A DNA stretch of 64,000 bases from Delphinus delphis (lineage: Eukaryota; Chordata; Mammalia; Artiodactyla; Delphinidae). Positions 1 through 12,549 of the stretch are shown here, in pieces. The notes beneath the pieces are model-generated. The model worked only from the letters and a program-made list of their open reading frames with translations. It had not been told where the DNA came from and searched no databases. The stretch's first letter is position 1; each line of letters opens with the position of its first letter. The position numbers were made by a program, and so were the translations under genes. Where the stretch lies: NCBI RefSeq assembly GCF_949987515.2, contig NC_082687.1, positions 122,803,838 to 122,867,837 of the forward strand, given 5' to 3'.

Positions 1-154
1 CAAATTCCAGACAGGAATAATATGCACATTTGTAAAACTATATTTATATAGCTGTGACATACTTTTCAGATATGATTCATTTATTGAACACACACACACA
101 AGCAAGGGAGGTATGTGTGGAGAGAGAGAAAGACAGGTTTGCATTGTAGTGAAG

Positions 155-358
155 AAAACACTGACTTACTAGATCTTAACCTATGTACCTTTGGTTAACT
201 CATTTCTCTAATGGAAGATAATAGTACCTGCCTCATAGGGCTCTTTTGAGGATTTTATATGTATATATGTGTGTGTGTGGATGCATGTATATACGTGTGT
301 ACACATATATATAACTTAAAACAGTGTTTGCCATGTGCATGTTAGTTATAACTATTAA
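155..358 (+). repeat. MIR SINE relic
   Basis: It shows the MIR core and tail order: 'acttactag', then 'gataatagtacctgcctcat', 'gttttgaggat'-like bases and 'aaaacagtgtttgcca'. A TG/TA run interrupts it. It is ancient and diverged. Confidence 0.75.
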
Positions 359-654
359 AATATAGAAGGGTCTTGTTCAGTTCATGCACTCATAATGAAG
401 AATCTTTCTATTATACCCAACATGCTTCTAGTGTGTGGTACAGGTCCTGATGTATCTTTGATGTCATGTTTAATTGGTGCCAGTCTGGATTCTCTTTACC
501 CTCAATTTAGTGTTCTTCCTTCCCCCCACAGATATGAACATATACTTACATAAACACACACTCATATATGCATGTCACATATGCAGTCTTTCTCTGGTTC
601 TGAGGAACACCTAGTTCTGTCCTGGTAGTTTGAAAACCAAGATCTACTTTTTGT

Positions 655-855
655 TGAACGCTTCCCTCTGTGCTAGTCATTTTGCCAGCATCATCAAGGT
701 TTAGTCTTCATAAAATGCTCCAAGATAAATGTTATTATCCTAATTTTAAGATAAGGAGACTGAGGCTCAGAGAAATTAAGTGCTCGAGTTTCCCCAGTTA
801 ATAAGTTGCAGAGACAGAATCTGAACTCCGGTCTTTCTAATTCGAAAACTCATGT
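655..855 (-). repeat. MIR SINE relic
   Basis: The reverse-complement MIR hallmarks 'ttattatcc' and 'gagactgaggctcagaga' are followed by 'aataagttgcagagacagaa' near 800-820. Confidence 0.82.
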
Positions 856-2237
856 TGTTTACAACCTTGCAAGGAAGTTGGAAATGCTCCTTATAGACTG
901 CAGTTTTAGCCATTGTGGATCTTTTCTAAAGGAAGTGGTGTAGAGAATGATGTCAGCCAAAAAAGAAGTGGCAGATTTCTAACTACTGAGGCTGTCTTAA
1001 CCACTTCCTAGACTAATTTGAGCCACTAGCTATGATCAAAACTGTCCTGTTAAATGGTGGAACTATAATAATTATTTAGTACTGAATTTTGTACATTGTT
1101 TTCTGGGTTTTTCTTTTTTATCAATTGCTCATCCGTTTACTTGCCTAGCTTTCCTATATGTCCCACTCATTCCTTGCCAGAGAATAATGACAATCCTACC
1201 TATTACTTCTCCCTCCACCCAAGCCCGCCCTCCTCTCTTCCTGGAAAAGAAGAAACCAGAATTCTTTTGCTCTCTCCTAATATTCATACTCATCACTCTT
1301 GGATCTGATGGAGTTTTTACAGTGTAACTATAAAAGATGACATTTCATCCTAGGAGAAAAATGTCCTGGTTATATCTGAGCTAAATGGATGGATGGATTT
1401 TTCTCCATGACTTGATTTTGTGACCCAACTGGGGAAGCTTTCAGTTTTATTAGCAGCTGTCTCCCCTTTTCTTATCAGATATTCAGCTTTTAGCACCTAG
1501 CTGGAAAGAGAAAACACATGGTTTGAAGTTATTATTTAAACTTCACAAATTGTTATTTCTAAACAATTTTTCTTAGGTAGGGAAACAAATAGCTCTGACA
1601 AGGATCTTTCAAACAAAGCTGTTAATATTTGCAATATATATGAATGCTGCATCTGAATGGAATGATTGTTTAGCTTTAGTCACATTAAGATGTGTTGAAA
1701 GGAGTGGAAATAGAAAGAAAAGATGTGTGTAGTTTTCTTCCCCTAAAGATTGAGAGTTGACTTTAAAGGGAAAAATGCTGAGTGTTTCTTAAAACAAAAT
1801 GTGAACTTCTTTATTTCCTTTGGACGTTGGTTGCCAATATGTAAACATTTCAGGAAGAAATTTTATACAACCTCATCTGTGTGTCAGGCAACATTTAATG
1901 GTTGAAAGACAGTCCTAAGTCTCAACAATTCTTCACTGGTGCACAAATCTGGGGATTAAAATGACAGTTGATCGTGGACCTATTCTATTATAAACTCCAA
2001 GTTGATCATTTAAAGTCAGTTACGATCAACAAATGATCAAATGATCTTTATTTGGCTTTTATATTTTTCTATAAATATTTCACAACTTTCTCTAGGGTAT
2101 TTTCTGTTTTTGATGTCATATATGAAGGTTCTGATTCTTTTTGGAAGGACTATTTGAATAGACTCTTGGTATACAATTTAATTGGTATCTTGCAGACATA
2201 TGCAATATTCATACATTGTTTCTTTCTCTCCTTGTAG

Positions 2238-2369
2238 GTAGAAATAACACTTCAGGATATCAATGACAATCCGCCAGTGTTCCCAACCGACATGCTGGAT
2301 CTCACAGTAGAGGAGAACACTGGAGATGGCTCTAAGATTATGCAACTAACAGCCATGGATGCTGACGAG
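2238..2369 (+). CDS. FAT4: FAT4 coding exon (probably exon 2): EC16/EC17 boundary
   Basis: This 132-nt exon encodes 44 residues and begins and ends on codon boundaries (phase 0). The acceptor is 'ccttgtag' and the donor 'gtagtt'. The translation opens with the last strand and the canonical linker QDINDNPPVF of one cadherin repeat. It then gives the first strands of the next repeat, with the calcium-binding VEEN and DADE motifs. The next exon supplies GANALVTY, which completes the repeat, so this junction is well supported. An open frame upstream stops at the TAG formed by the acceptor itself (2235-2237), so translation cannot extend 5'. It lies in the extracellular calcium-stiffened rod. Numbering as EC17 assumes 34 repeats. 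Confidence 0.93.
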
Positions 2370-3301
2370 GTAGTTCAGACACCCTCTCTGAATTTTTGAA
2401 ACCTAGTATTCCAGTGATCCATCAAATTTCTATTGTATGTTGACAACATTTATTTCCTAATAACTAAGGTAAAGCGTTGTGTGCTCTTTTCCAAAGAAAT
2501 TAAGTAATTCTTGAAATATGATATAGGAATGCTAAAATAAAGACTGTCTAGTCATGATTTTCCTTTGATCAGCAATTAACAACTCAGTTCATTGCTGGCT
2601 ACATTTTGGATTTCTTAGCCAAATTATTTTAATTTCTCAAATAGTAAAAAACTCCTACAGAAATATCTTATTTTTTAATTCTAGTATCACTCCCATTTGC
2701 TATCTTATAACATATATAGCTAAGAATTTATTTTTTACTTGTAATTGAAAAAAGCAAATTATTTAAAATTAAAAAAATATTAAGGCTACCTTGCAACTTT
2801 TCATTTAATTTGCATTTATACATATATATAATTTAATTATACATATACATATATATATATAATTTAATTATAGCCTTATATATTTTAAGGAAATTATCTA
2901 GGTAGCTAATGAGTTTTCAATTCCATTAATAAACAGAAATTTCTTTCCTAGTGGTAAATTGAAATTTGGGGGCACAATCTAGATTTCCACCTTCTGTATT
3001 TATATTTTAAGTTTAGCTAATGCTCCAAATGGCATGGCAGCTTATATAATTTGTAATTTACATTTTTCCCATTAAAAAAATAGTATCACTTGTTTTCTCC
3101 TTCTTGCTAGGTAAAGGGTTAAATGAATGTTCTAGAGTTTTGGAAAGAGGAATAACGTTCCCCTACACTAGTATCCTCTTTCTCTTTAAGCTAAGCCCCA
3201 AACAGGTCAGATAATTTAAGTTCCTTACCTTAAGTTAAAATCCAGAAGTATCGGAAAACTTGATTTTTGGCTTATTTATTTGACTTTAAAAAGGTAAATA
3301 A

Positions 3302-3569
3302 CGGGTTCGAGCCCCGGTCCGGGAAGATCCCACATGCTGCAGAGCGGCTGGGCCTGTGAGCCATGGCTGCTGAGCCTGCGTGTCTGGAGCCTGTGCTCCA
3401 CAACGGGAGAGGCCACAACAGTGAGAGGCCCGCATACCGCAAAAACAAACAAAAGAAAACGAATATATAAATATATGTATAATTGAATCACTTTGCTGTG
3501 CAGCAGAAATTAACACAACATTGTAAATCAACTATACTTCAGTAAAATAAAATTAAAAAAAAAAAAAAA
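3302..3569 (+). mobile_element. 5'-truncated CHR SINE fused to an L1 3' end
   Basis: A CHR SINE lacking its head starts inside box B ('cgggttcgagcccc') and runs to its 'ataccgcaaaaac' tail at about 3460. An L1 3' end follows directly in the same orientation ('gaatcactttgctgtgcagc' and 'caactatacttcag') and ends in an A-run at 3555-3569. The fusion resembles a template-switch chimera. An 8-bp repeat 'gtaaataa' is found before it (3294-3301) and again after the next SINE (3791-3798). Confidence 0.85.
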
Positions 3570-3790
3570 GGGCTTCCCTGGTGGTGCAGTGGTTGAGAAT
3601 CCGCCTGCCGATGCAGGGGACACGGGTTTGTGCCCCGGTCCGGGAAGATCCCACATGCCGTGGAGCGGCTGGGCCCGTGAGCCATGGCCGCTGAGCCTGT
3701 GCGTCCGGAGCCTGTGCTCCGGGAGAGGCCACAACAGTGAGAGGCCCGTGTACCGCAAAACAAAAAACAAAAAACAACAACAAAAAAAAT
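3570..3790 (+). mobile_element. CHR SINE (tRNA-derived, cetacean type), full length
   Basis: It begins 'gggcttccctggtggtgcag' with tRNA-like box A, has box B-like 'cgggtttgtgccccgg', then the CHR body 'gaagatcccacatgccg', and ends in an A/C-rich tail. It lies in the A-tail of the preceding L1 end. Confidence 0.93.
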
Positions 3791-5137
3791 GTAAATAATT
3801 CAATAGCAGACTAATATTTAACAGCCAGTACAGAAATATAATGACTTAGTCATTTATACATTTTGCCAAATTTCTTTTTCCCAAGAAAAAGGAAACAAAA
3901 TAAAGCAAGGGCGTTCAGGTAATTGTAGTTTTCTACTGAAAAAGATTTGGTGTTTCAAGTTTAGTACCTTCTACTCAATTTTATATAGAGAAAAGTTTAT
4001 TCCCAACTCCAGCTACTATTAAGAGTTGTGTGCAGAATATTTCTATTATTATTGATAGATATGAAATATCATCACCTATAATTTAGTAAATACTGCATTT
4101 CCTTAAAGCTCATTATTGATAATATATATTTGGATAGCTCAATTCATAAAACTTCATTATCTCTTATTTAGCAAAATAACTAAAAGTCAACAACAGAAAA
4201 GAAGCTCATGCAATTGCTATAAACCTACGCAATCGATACATCAAATAATTGTAATTGTAACAACTGCTCTGTTAGCTATACTCTCTGTAGAAACAGAACA
4301 AATAAACCTCATTTATTTCAAGTGATTTATCCAAGGCAGGAAGCAATAATATGTTAATTATAATATATATATATTCCGATGGGATACACTAGTCTCTTAA
4401 GAACTGATTGTTTGAAAGAGATGCCAACATTCAACCCTTTTAATACTATTACGTTGATACTGTTATAATTTTATTTTCCCCTCTACTTTTTCTTTTCACG
4501 ATATGACAGAGAAGGGTTAATACAAATGCAGTGCTACCTGTGTGTTTATTTTTCTCTCTTTAACTTTTCTGTGTGTGTGTATGCCCACACACACTTGCAT
4601 TGTCTTCAAGTTCATCTTTTGAGATGTGTTTATATTTATGATGAAATTTGAAGAAGGCTGGGAAAGTCCTTATGTCTCTAGGTATTTACGTCAAAACGGT
4701 TTTAGTGTACTTGTTTTATTTCTATTGAGTTTTGTTTTTTAAGTTAAAAAAATGTAAGTAACCATGCTGGTGTTATCCTGAGATGTTCCAGTTTTTCTTT
4801 TTTTTTTAATTACTAAATGTAAGGTGATGATAGCGAGGATATGCAAGAAGTGCATTTGAGGTGAGAAAGGGTGGGGAGTTACAGGGGCAGAAACGGGTAA
4901 AGTTATAAAGCAGGAATAACTAGGGAAAAGAAAGAATTGTTTGCCATTCAGGGGGCGGTAGGGATGTTGACAATTTGTGCAGGATGTGACTGCACTTGAA
5001 GGCATAAAAATCAACACTGAGTATTTTGTAATAGGACCTGTATGCGGGGGCAAGGAGAGGTGGGGTGGAAGGAGGAAAAGGCAGCAGAGGATGGAAGGGA
5101 GGAAATAGTTTCACCTGCAACTTTAAAGAAAAGAAGG

Positions 5138-8100
5138 GGAGGAGACCTTCAAGATGGTGGAGGAGTAAGATGTGGAGATCACCTTCCTCCCCACAAAAAC
5201 ATCAGAAATACATCTACATGTGGAACAACTCCTACAGAACACCTACTGAACGCTGGCAGAAGACCTCAGACTTCCCAAAAGGCAAGAAACGTCCTACGTA
5301 CCTGGAGAGGGCAAAAGAAAAAAGAATAAACAGAGACAAAAGAATAGGGATGGGACCTGCACCAGTGGGAGGGAACTGTGAAGGAGGAAAGGTTTCCAAA
5401 CACTAGGAGCACCTTCGTGGGCGGAGACTGCGGGTGGCGGAGGGGGGAAGCTTCGGAGCCGCAGAGGAGAGCGCAGCCACAGGGGTGCGGAGGGCAAAGA
5501 GGAGAGATTCCCGCACAGAGGATCGTTGCCAACCAGCACTCACCAGCCCGAGAGGCTTGTCTGCTCACGCGAGGGGCGGGCGGGCCTGAGAGCTGAGGCT
5601 CCGGCTTCGGTCGGAGCGCCCGGAGAGGTCTGGCGGCGTGAACACAGCCTGAAGGGGGCTAGTGCTGCACAGTTGGCCAGGACGGAGTCCGGGGAAAAGT
5701 CTGCAGCTGCCGAAGAGGCAAAAGACCATTGTAAACAAGCTCCAGAGAAGAGTTCGAGCTGCGGCTACCAGCGCGGACCCCAGAGGCAGGCATGAAACAC
5801 TATGGCTGCTGCTGCCGCCACCAAGAAACCTGTGTGCGAGCACAGGTCACATTCCACACCTCCCCTCCCGGGAGCCTGTGTAGCCTGCTACTGCCAGGGT
5901 CCCGTGATCCAGGGACAACTTCCCTGGGAGAACGCACGGCACACCTCAGGCTGGTGCAACGTTATGCTGGCGTCTGCTGCCGCAGGCTCGCCCCGCACTC
6001 CGTGCCCCTTCCTCCCCCAGGCCTGAGTGAGCCAGAGCCCCCCAATCAGCGGCTCCTTTAACCTGGTCCTGTCTGGGCGGGAAGAGATGCCTTCAGGCGA
6101 CCTACACGCAGAGGCGGGGCCAAATCCAAAGCTGAACCCTGGGACCTGTGCGAACAAAGAAGAGAAAGGGAAATCCCTCTCAGCAGCTCAGGAGCAGCGG
6201 AGTAAATCTCCACAGTCAACTTGATGTACCCTGCATCTGTGGAATACCTGAACAGACAACGAATCATCCCAAATTGAGGAGGTGGACTTTGGGAGCAACG
6301 ATATATATATATTTTTCCCTTTTCTCTTTTTGTGTGTATGTGTATGCTTCTTTGTGTAATTTTGACTGTATAGCTTTGCTTTTACCATTTGTCCTAGGGT
6401 TCTGTCTATTTCTTTGTTGTTGTCGTTGCTTTTTGTTTGTTTTAGTATAGTTTTTAGCGCTTGTTATCATTGGTGGATTTGTTTTTTGGTTTGGTTGCTC
6501 TCCTTTTTCTTTCTTTGTTTTTTTAAATTATTTTTATTTTTAATAATTATTTTTTATTTTAATAACTTTATTTTATTTTTTCTTTCTCTCTTTCTTTTTT
6601 TCTCCCTTTTCTTCTGAGCCGTGTGACTAACAGGGTCTTGCTGCTCTGGCTGGGTGTCAGGACTGTGTCTCTGAGGTGGGAGAGCCGAGTTCAGGACATT
6701 GGTCCACCAGAGACCTCCCGGCTCCATGTAATATCAAATGGTGAAAGCTCTCCCAGAGATTATAAGAAAATTATAAGACACTGATGAAAGAAATGAAAGA
6801 TGATACAAACAGGTGGAGAGATATACCGTGTTCTTGGAAGAATCAACATTGTGAAAATGACTATACTACCCAAAGCAATCTACAGATTCAATGCAATCCC
6901 TATCAAACTACCACTGGTATTTTTAACAGAACTAGAACAAAATATTTCACAATTTGCATGGAAACACAAAAGACCCCAAATAGCCAAAGCAATCTTGAGA
7001 AAGGAAAACTGAGGAATCCAGCTCCCTGACTTCAGACTATATGACAAAGTAATCAAGACAGTAAGGTACTGGCACAAAAACAGAAATATAGATCAATGGA
7101 ACAGGATAGAAAGTCCAGAGATAAACCCACGCACATATGGTCACCTTATCTTTGATAAAGGAGGCAAGAATATACAATGGAGAAGAGACAGCCTCTTCAA
7201 TAAATGGTGCTGGGAAAACTAGACAGCTGCATGGAAAAGAATGAAATTAGAACACTTCCTAACACCATATACAAAAATAAACTCAAAATGGATTAAAGAC
7301 CTAAATATAATGCCAGACACTATCAAACTCTTAGAGGAAAACATAGGCAGAACACTCTATGACATAAGTCACAGCAAGATCCTTTTTGACCCACCTCCTA
7401 GAGAAATGGAAATAAATACAAAAATAAACAAATAGGAACTAATAAAACTTAAAACCTTTTGCACAGCAAAGGAAACATAAACAAAACGAAAAGACAACCT
7501 CAGAATGGGAGAAAATATTTGCAAATGAAGCAACTGACAAAGGATTAATTTCCAAAATTTACAAGGACCTCATGCAGCTCAATATCAAAAGAACAACCCA
7601 GTCCAAAAATGGGCAGAAGACCTAAATAGACATTTCTCCATAGAAGATATACAGATTGCCAACAAACACATGAAAGGATGCTCAACATCACTAATCATTA
7701 GAGAAATGCAAATCGAAACCACAATGAGGTATCACCTCACACCAGTCAGAATGGCCATCATCAAAAAATCTACAAACAATAAATGCTGGAGAGGGTATGG
7801 GGGAAAGGGAGCCCTCTTGTACTGTTGGCGGGAATGTAAATTGATACAGCCACTATGGAGAAGTGTATGGAGGTTCCTTAAAAAACTAAAAATAGAACTA
7901 CCATACAACCCAGCAATGACACTATTGAGCATATTCCCTGAGAAAACCATAGTTCAAAAAGAGTCATATACCACAATGTTCATTGCAGTGTGATTTACAA
8001 TAGCCAGGACATGGAAGCAACCTAAGTGTCCATCGACAGATGAATGGATAAAGAAGATGTGGCACATATATACAATGGAATATTACTCAGCCATAAAAGG

Positions 8101-8570
8101 AAACGAAATTGAGTTATTTGTAGTTAGGTGGATGGACCTAGAGACTGTCATACAGAGTGAAGTAAGTCAGAAAGAAAAAAACAAATACTGTATGCTAACG
8201 TATATATAGAATCTGAAAAAAAAAATGGTTCTGAAGAACCTAGGGGCAGGACAGGAATAAATATGCAGATGTAGAGAATGGACTTGAGGACATGGGGAGG
8301 GGGAAGGGTAAGCTGGGAGGAAGTGAGAGAGTGGCATGGACTTATATATACTACCAAATGTAAAATAACTAGTGGGAAGCAGCTGCATAGAACAGGGAGA
8401 TCAGCTCGGTGCTTTGTGACCACCCAGAGGGGTGGTATAGGGAGGGTGGCAAGGAGATGCAAGAGGGAGAGAGATATGGGGATATATGTATATGTAGAGC
8501 TGATCCACTATTTTATAAAGCAGAAACTAACACACCATTGTAAAGCAATTATACTCCTATAAAGATGTTT
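5138..8570 (+). mobile_element. L1 LINE, internally deleted (5' UTR joined to end of ORF2 and 3' UTR)
   Basis: The 5' UTR (about 5138-6765) begins 'ggagaccttcaagatggtgg' and is homologous in reverse to 42320-44167. Near 6760-6785 it jumps to the 3' part of ORF2 ('actgatgaaagaaatgaaag'), omitting ORF1 and the endonuclease and polymerase part of ORF2. The ORF2 remainder has frameshifts: a five-base loss near 6836 and stops at 7012 and 7029. The 3' UTR ends 'caattatactcctataaag' with an A-rich tail. Similar A-rich flanks (about 5122-5137 and 8568-8587) are a plausible target duplication. It cannot make functional L1 proteins. Confidence 0.88.
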
Positions 8571-10794
8571 AAAAAGAAAAAAGGAAGACATTTTTGGAAA
8601 ACTGCTTTTGGACTCTTATGTTTAAAATTTTAAGCCCCTGAGGTTGTTTTCCTTCTTGGATATGTTTTCTCTTAAATTTTTTAGTAGCATTTTAATGACT
8701 ACTGACTGTTTCCAATCCTGGCTTTAGAAACCAATTTCTTTGGCTCTATGCCATGCATAAGGGATACCTAGGCTTCCTATGGCATTCAGAATTATTGGCT
8801 GTTTCCTTTTCTGAGTGGTTTATAATAAATTAATATTAATGCTTTTAGGTAAACCTTCTATCTTCTTCTCTATTGTCAGCTCCTTACCTCTTAGTTAAAT
8901 TTGAAAATATGTATATATATATATGTTTGAAATGTTTTCTCTCTTACCAAATCATGGCTCTGTTTTCTTTCTTCATCTAGTTTTGAGTAGGAGTCAATAT
9001 TGAAAGCAAGGAGTTGCTTTTACTTTGTGGCCAGCATTAAATTGTCACACAACTATCCAGTAGATTGATTTTGCAAGATTAATAGAATTCTTTAAAATGC
9101 TAAGATTATGTAGGTAATCAGCAAATTATGTCCATATATTCTTTAGTTTATACACTTGTCCTTAATTACTAAATTGAACATAAAAATATTAGTATGTTAG
9201 AGAAACTAGTAGGTCACTGAAGAGTAATGCCTGGGTAAAGGAATCAGTTTTAGAAAGCAACATATACGTGTTGAACGTAATTTAAATATCTTTTGAAACA
9301 TGTGTTGGATCAAGATACACATCTCTCAGAAGCATGTGACTTTGTCAGTCTCTTGTTTCCTTCGATAAACAGAATTATTATGCTTGTAATTGGCCAGGAT
9401 ACTCAAGCTTTGTTCCATGGTACCATATGTGTTTTTGAAAATACTACTTAAGTTCATAAAATGCATTTGCAATTTATAGCTATTTACTTTTAGAATTCCT
9501 TCCACTTACTTTTGTCTCTGTGGTTCCTCAGGAGAGTGGAGTATTTTTAAACAGCATTATTTCCACTGGGCTACAGCTGAAATACGATATTTGTTTCTTG
9601 TAGCATTGCTGATACTGCATATTTGGAATATTAAATAAATAGACTTTTCAAAAGACCTGATTAAATCATTACTCTTGGCTACACATTTTCAGACATTCAC
9701 TAGAACTACTAATGCACCACATCAGCTGATTTTGAAAGTGAAAAAGATGGTTTATCGACATAGTCTGTTGCCTTTGCTTCTGTTCAGAAGAATTATCATA
9801 AGTTTAGGAGTATTAATTATTATAGTCATTTTGCAGACAGGACATTTCTCAATTTCAAACCATTTGTACAATAGCTTGAAATGTTTTTGTATCTTGGCTT
9901 TCCCCTATTTTCCAAATTCCATTTTAGTAGGTCAGAATTGAGTGTAGCTGTTTTTCCCTGGACTGTTTTACCAGAATAATCGAATTCCTTGTGAAATAGA
10001 ACAAATGGTACAGAATGTGGTCAGATTAGAAGTCTAAAATTCTTATTGAATGTTTTTGTTAAACCATACAATTACAATAAATACATTAGATACTCTATAT
10101 ACACCTGAATATACAATATAAATGTGCATAGTATGTTAAACCCAGCTGTTCCATTACTAAATTAAAATGTTCTTTGAGGCATTCACGTTACTAAATTTTA
10201 AGATTAGCTTAGGGCATGCAGTACAAATATAGCAAATGCCACTAAATGTAAATTTTGAAAGAGTATTTTTGCCTTCAACTGTTAGAAATCATCCCTTATG
10301 TGTTTGGTCACGAAGATAAAATATATTTAACCTGTGATGGAAAAGATGTATGGAAACTTCAGCTGCTGAAATTTCCCAGCATGTCAGCTTTATAGTCTAA
10401 ACACCCTAAATTTATGTTCTTCCTAATATCTTCTGGAGAGTTCTTAGCTTGTATATTTTAATAAATACCTTGCTATAGCTTAATATGGTAAAAAAAGTAT
10501 ATTTGTTTTATGTGAGTATATTTAAATCGAAAAGCAATTTTTGAAGTTGACAATTCCAACACTACTTATACCTCAGTGTCAAGACTCAATACTACATATT
10601 AACAGGAAATCAGAAAATATTTTCCCTGGGATATACAGCAACTCTAATCAAATTTTTACTTAAATTATTTATTTGCAAACAACTTAGTCATCAAATACAT
10701 TTAACTTGTTGTATTCCTTTTATAAGAAAATAATTAAAATAGGACTAAAAGTAACAATTAGCATTGTCATACACTTAAAGCTTCTCAAGGATTT

Positions 10795-10985
10795 TTCTAG
10801 GTCCTTTACACATATGAGTGCCTTTAATCCTCAGAGCAGCCCTATGTGGCAGGTATTATTACCAACCCGATTGTCCAGGTAAGGAAATGTTGGCTCAAAG
10901 AGGTTAGGTAGTGGCCCAATGACACACAATTAATAAGTAGTAGAGCAAATATTCAAGCCCAAAACTATGACCCCAGAGCATCAGA
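10795..10985 (-). repeat. MIR SINE relic
   Basis: Reverse MIR order: 'ctttacacatatgagtgcct', 'cctcagagcagccctatg', 'aggtattattacc' and 'ggctcaaagaggtta'. Confidence 0.8.
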
Positions 10986-11162
10986 TCTCAGCCAGTACAG
11001 TGTATAATATTTAACTCAATATTTCAATTATAATATACATATAAGTAAACATATCTAAATCAAACTGCTCATAATTGCAACAATATATAGGTAAGTTTAT
11101 AAGAGATTTTTAAATACTGTAAAATTATCATCCCCCATCATCAAATCCAGATGGGTGCTTAA

Positions 11163-11342
11163 TTTTTTTTTTATTAATTTTTATTTGAGTACAGTTGCTT
11201 TACAACGTTGTGTTAGTTTCTGCTGTACAGCAAAGTGAATCAGCTATATGTATACATATACCCCTTCTTTTTTGGATTTCCTTCCCATTTAGGTTACCAC
11301 AGAGCACTGAGTTCCCTGAGCTACACAGTAGATTCTCATTAG
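11163..11342 (-). mobile_element. L1 3' end, part of a U6-L1 chimera
   Basis: On the minus strand it reads 'taatgagaatctactgtgta', then 'ctgattcactttgctgtaca', and ends in an A-rich tail, the L1 3' UTR of this genome. Its 5' edge abuts the U6 sequence, and both have the same orientation. Confidence 0.88.
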
Positions 11343-11449
11343 AAAAATATGGGACACTTCACGAATTTGTGTGTTATCCTTGCGCAGGGGCCATGCTGAC
11401 CTCCTCTGTATCATTCCAATTTTAGTATATGTGCTTCCGAAGCGAGCAC
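11343..11449 (-). pseudogene. U6 snRNA retropseudogene fused to L1 3' end
   Basis: The minus strand matches U6 snRNA along its whole length (107 nt), from the 5' 'gtgctcgcttcgg'-type start to the terminal T-run. The central 'ggcccctgcgcaaggat' is intact. There are several substitutions, for example in the 3' stem and near the 5' loop. It is followed without a gap by an L1 3' end and A-tail in the same orientation. Related flanks occur on both sides ('ggtgcttaatttt' at about 11154 and 'ggatgctttaatttt' at about 11451). I see no U6 promoter elements upstream. It is a dead copy made by the L1 machinery, not a spliceosomal RNA gene. Confidence 0.93.
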
Positions 11450-12018
11450 TGGATGCTTTAATTTTAATTTCCCTTAATTTCTTTATTTTTGACACTGCTA
11501 AAATCTGTTCTTTCTTGAAACCTTCCCTTTAACCTCTGTGGCAGGCTGTCCTCTGGGTCTCCTAGGTCCTTCCCCCTCTTCTTCCCGTAGTCCCTGCCCC
11601 TTTTTCCCATTCTCTAAATGTAGTATTCAATCTTTATGCTGCTGTTCCTTTCTTGATCTATTCTAATTTAAATCCTCAACAAATCTTGTGGCCTCAACTG
11701 TGACCTACATATATCGACCTTCAGATAGTTTTATGAAACCCCTTTTCAAATCTCTGACCACACAACCATTTCTATGGTTATGACCATTGCCACATAACCA
11801 TTTCTATGAAACTGTCCTTCAATTGCTTAACATACTATACATAAAATTATAAAATTTCACTGTATACTTTCTCCTGCATCAAAGCAGACCTTATCCAGAG
11901 ATATCTTCAGCAAGAGGATTCTCCTAATTGACAGCCAAAGTAATTTGAAATTAATTTTTTTTCCTTCTGTTTCACTTTTACACCCATTGCCTGGAGTTGT
12001 TAAAAGAAAGAAATGAGA

Positions 12019-12317
12019 CTGAGTGAAGTAAGTCAGACACAGAAAAAAAAATATCATATTTTTTATATTTGGAAACTAAAAAAGGGTACAAATGAACTTA
12101 CTTACAAAACAGAAGTAGGGTCACAGATGTAGAAAACAAACTTATGGTTACCAGGGGATAAGGGCAGGGGGGAGGGATACACTGGGAGTTTTGGATTGAC
12201 ATATACACATTACTGTACATAAAATAGATAACTAATAAGAGCCTACTGTATAGCACAGGAAACTCTACTCAATATTCTGTAATGGCCTATATGAGAAAAG
12301 AATCTAAAAAAAGAGTG

Positions 12318-12358
<41 letters not shown>

Positions 12359-12424
12359 CTGATTCACTTTACTGTACACCTGAAACTAACACAACATTGT
12401 AAATCAACTGCAATTTAAAAAAAA
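12019..12424 (+). mobile_element. L1 3' end, 5'-truncated
   Basis: L1 end of ORF2 and 3' UTR ('gtgaagtaagtcagac', 'gcacaggaaactctactcaa', 'tgattcactttactgtacac') with an A-tail. A clear target duplication 'aagaaagaaatgaga' lies at 12004-12018 and 12425-12439. A pure AT microsatellite (12321-12357) has grown inside the 3' UTR. Confidence 0.92.
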
Positions 12425-12549
12425 AAGAAAGAAATGAGAATATAGGGGAATGTTGAACAAATGAGAGATATTGTTACTGTTACTTCTATATCCAATAACC
12501 TATCAGATCTTAACTAATTTGTCCTGTGTATTATGTTTGTTACATAATA

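Larger units (their letters stand above)
1..2237 (+). other. FAT4 intron (3' part) upstream of first visible exon
   Basis: AT-rich intronic sequence with two MIR relics (155-358 and 655-855) and short CA/TG runs near 91-100 and 262-310. No cadherin-coding sequence was seen. Short open frames here are chance. From about 860 to 2237 I see nothing beyond the acceptor. Confidence 0.85.

Noticed and set aside
2052..2237. 61-residue open frame ending at the first exon
   Set aside because: Its stop is formed by the acceptor AG itself. The frame has no cadherin sequence and is AT-rich intron.
3570..3650. tRNA gene (box A and box B present)
   Set aside because: These are the tRNA-derived heads of CHR SINEs. 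No full cloverleaf or acceptor stem is kept.
5042..6160. GC-rich stretch with many overlapping open frames, like a CpG-island promoter or first exon
   Set aside because: It is the L1 5' UTR. The same sequence recurs inverted at 42320-44167.
11343..11449. Functional U6 snRNA gene
   Set aside because: Several substitutions, no upstream snRNA promoter elements seen, and fusion to an L1 tail show it is a retropseudogene.
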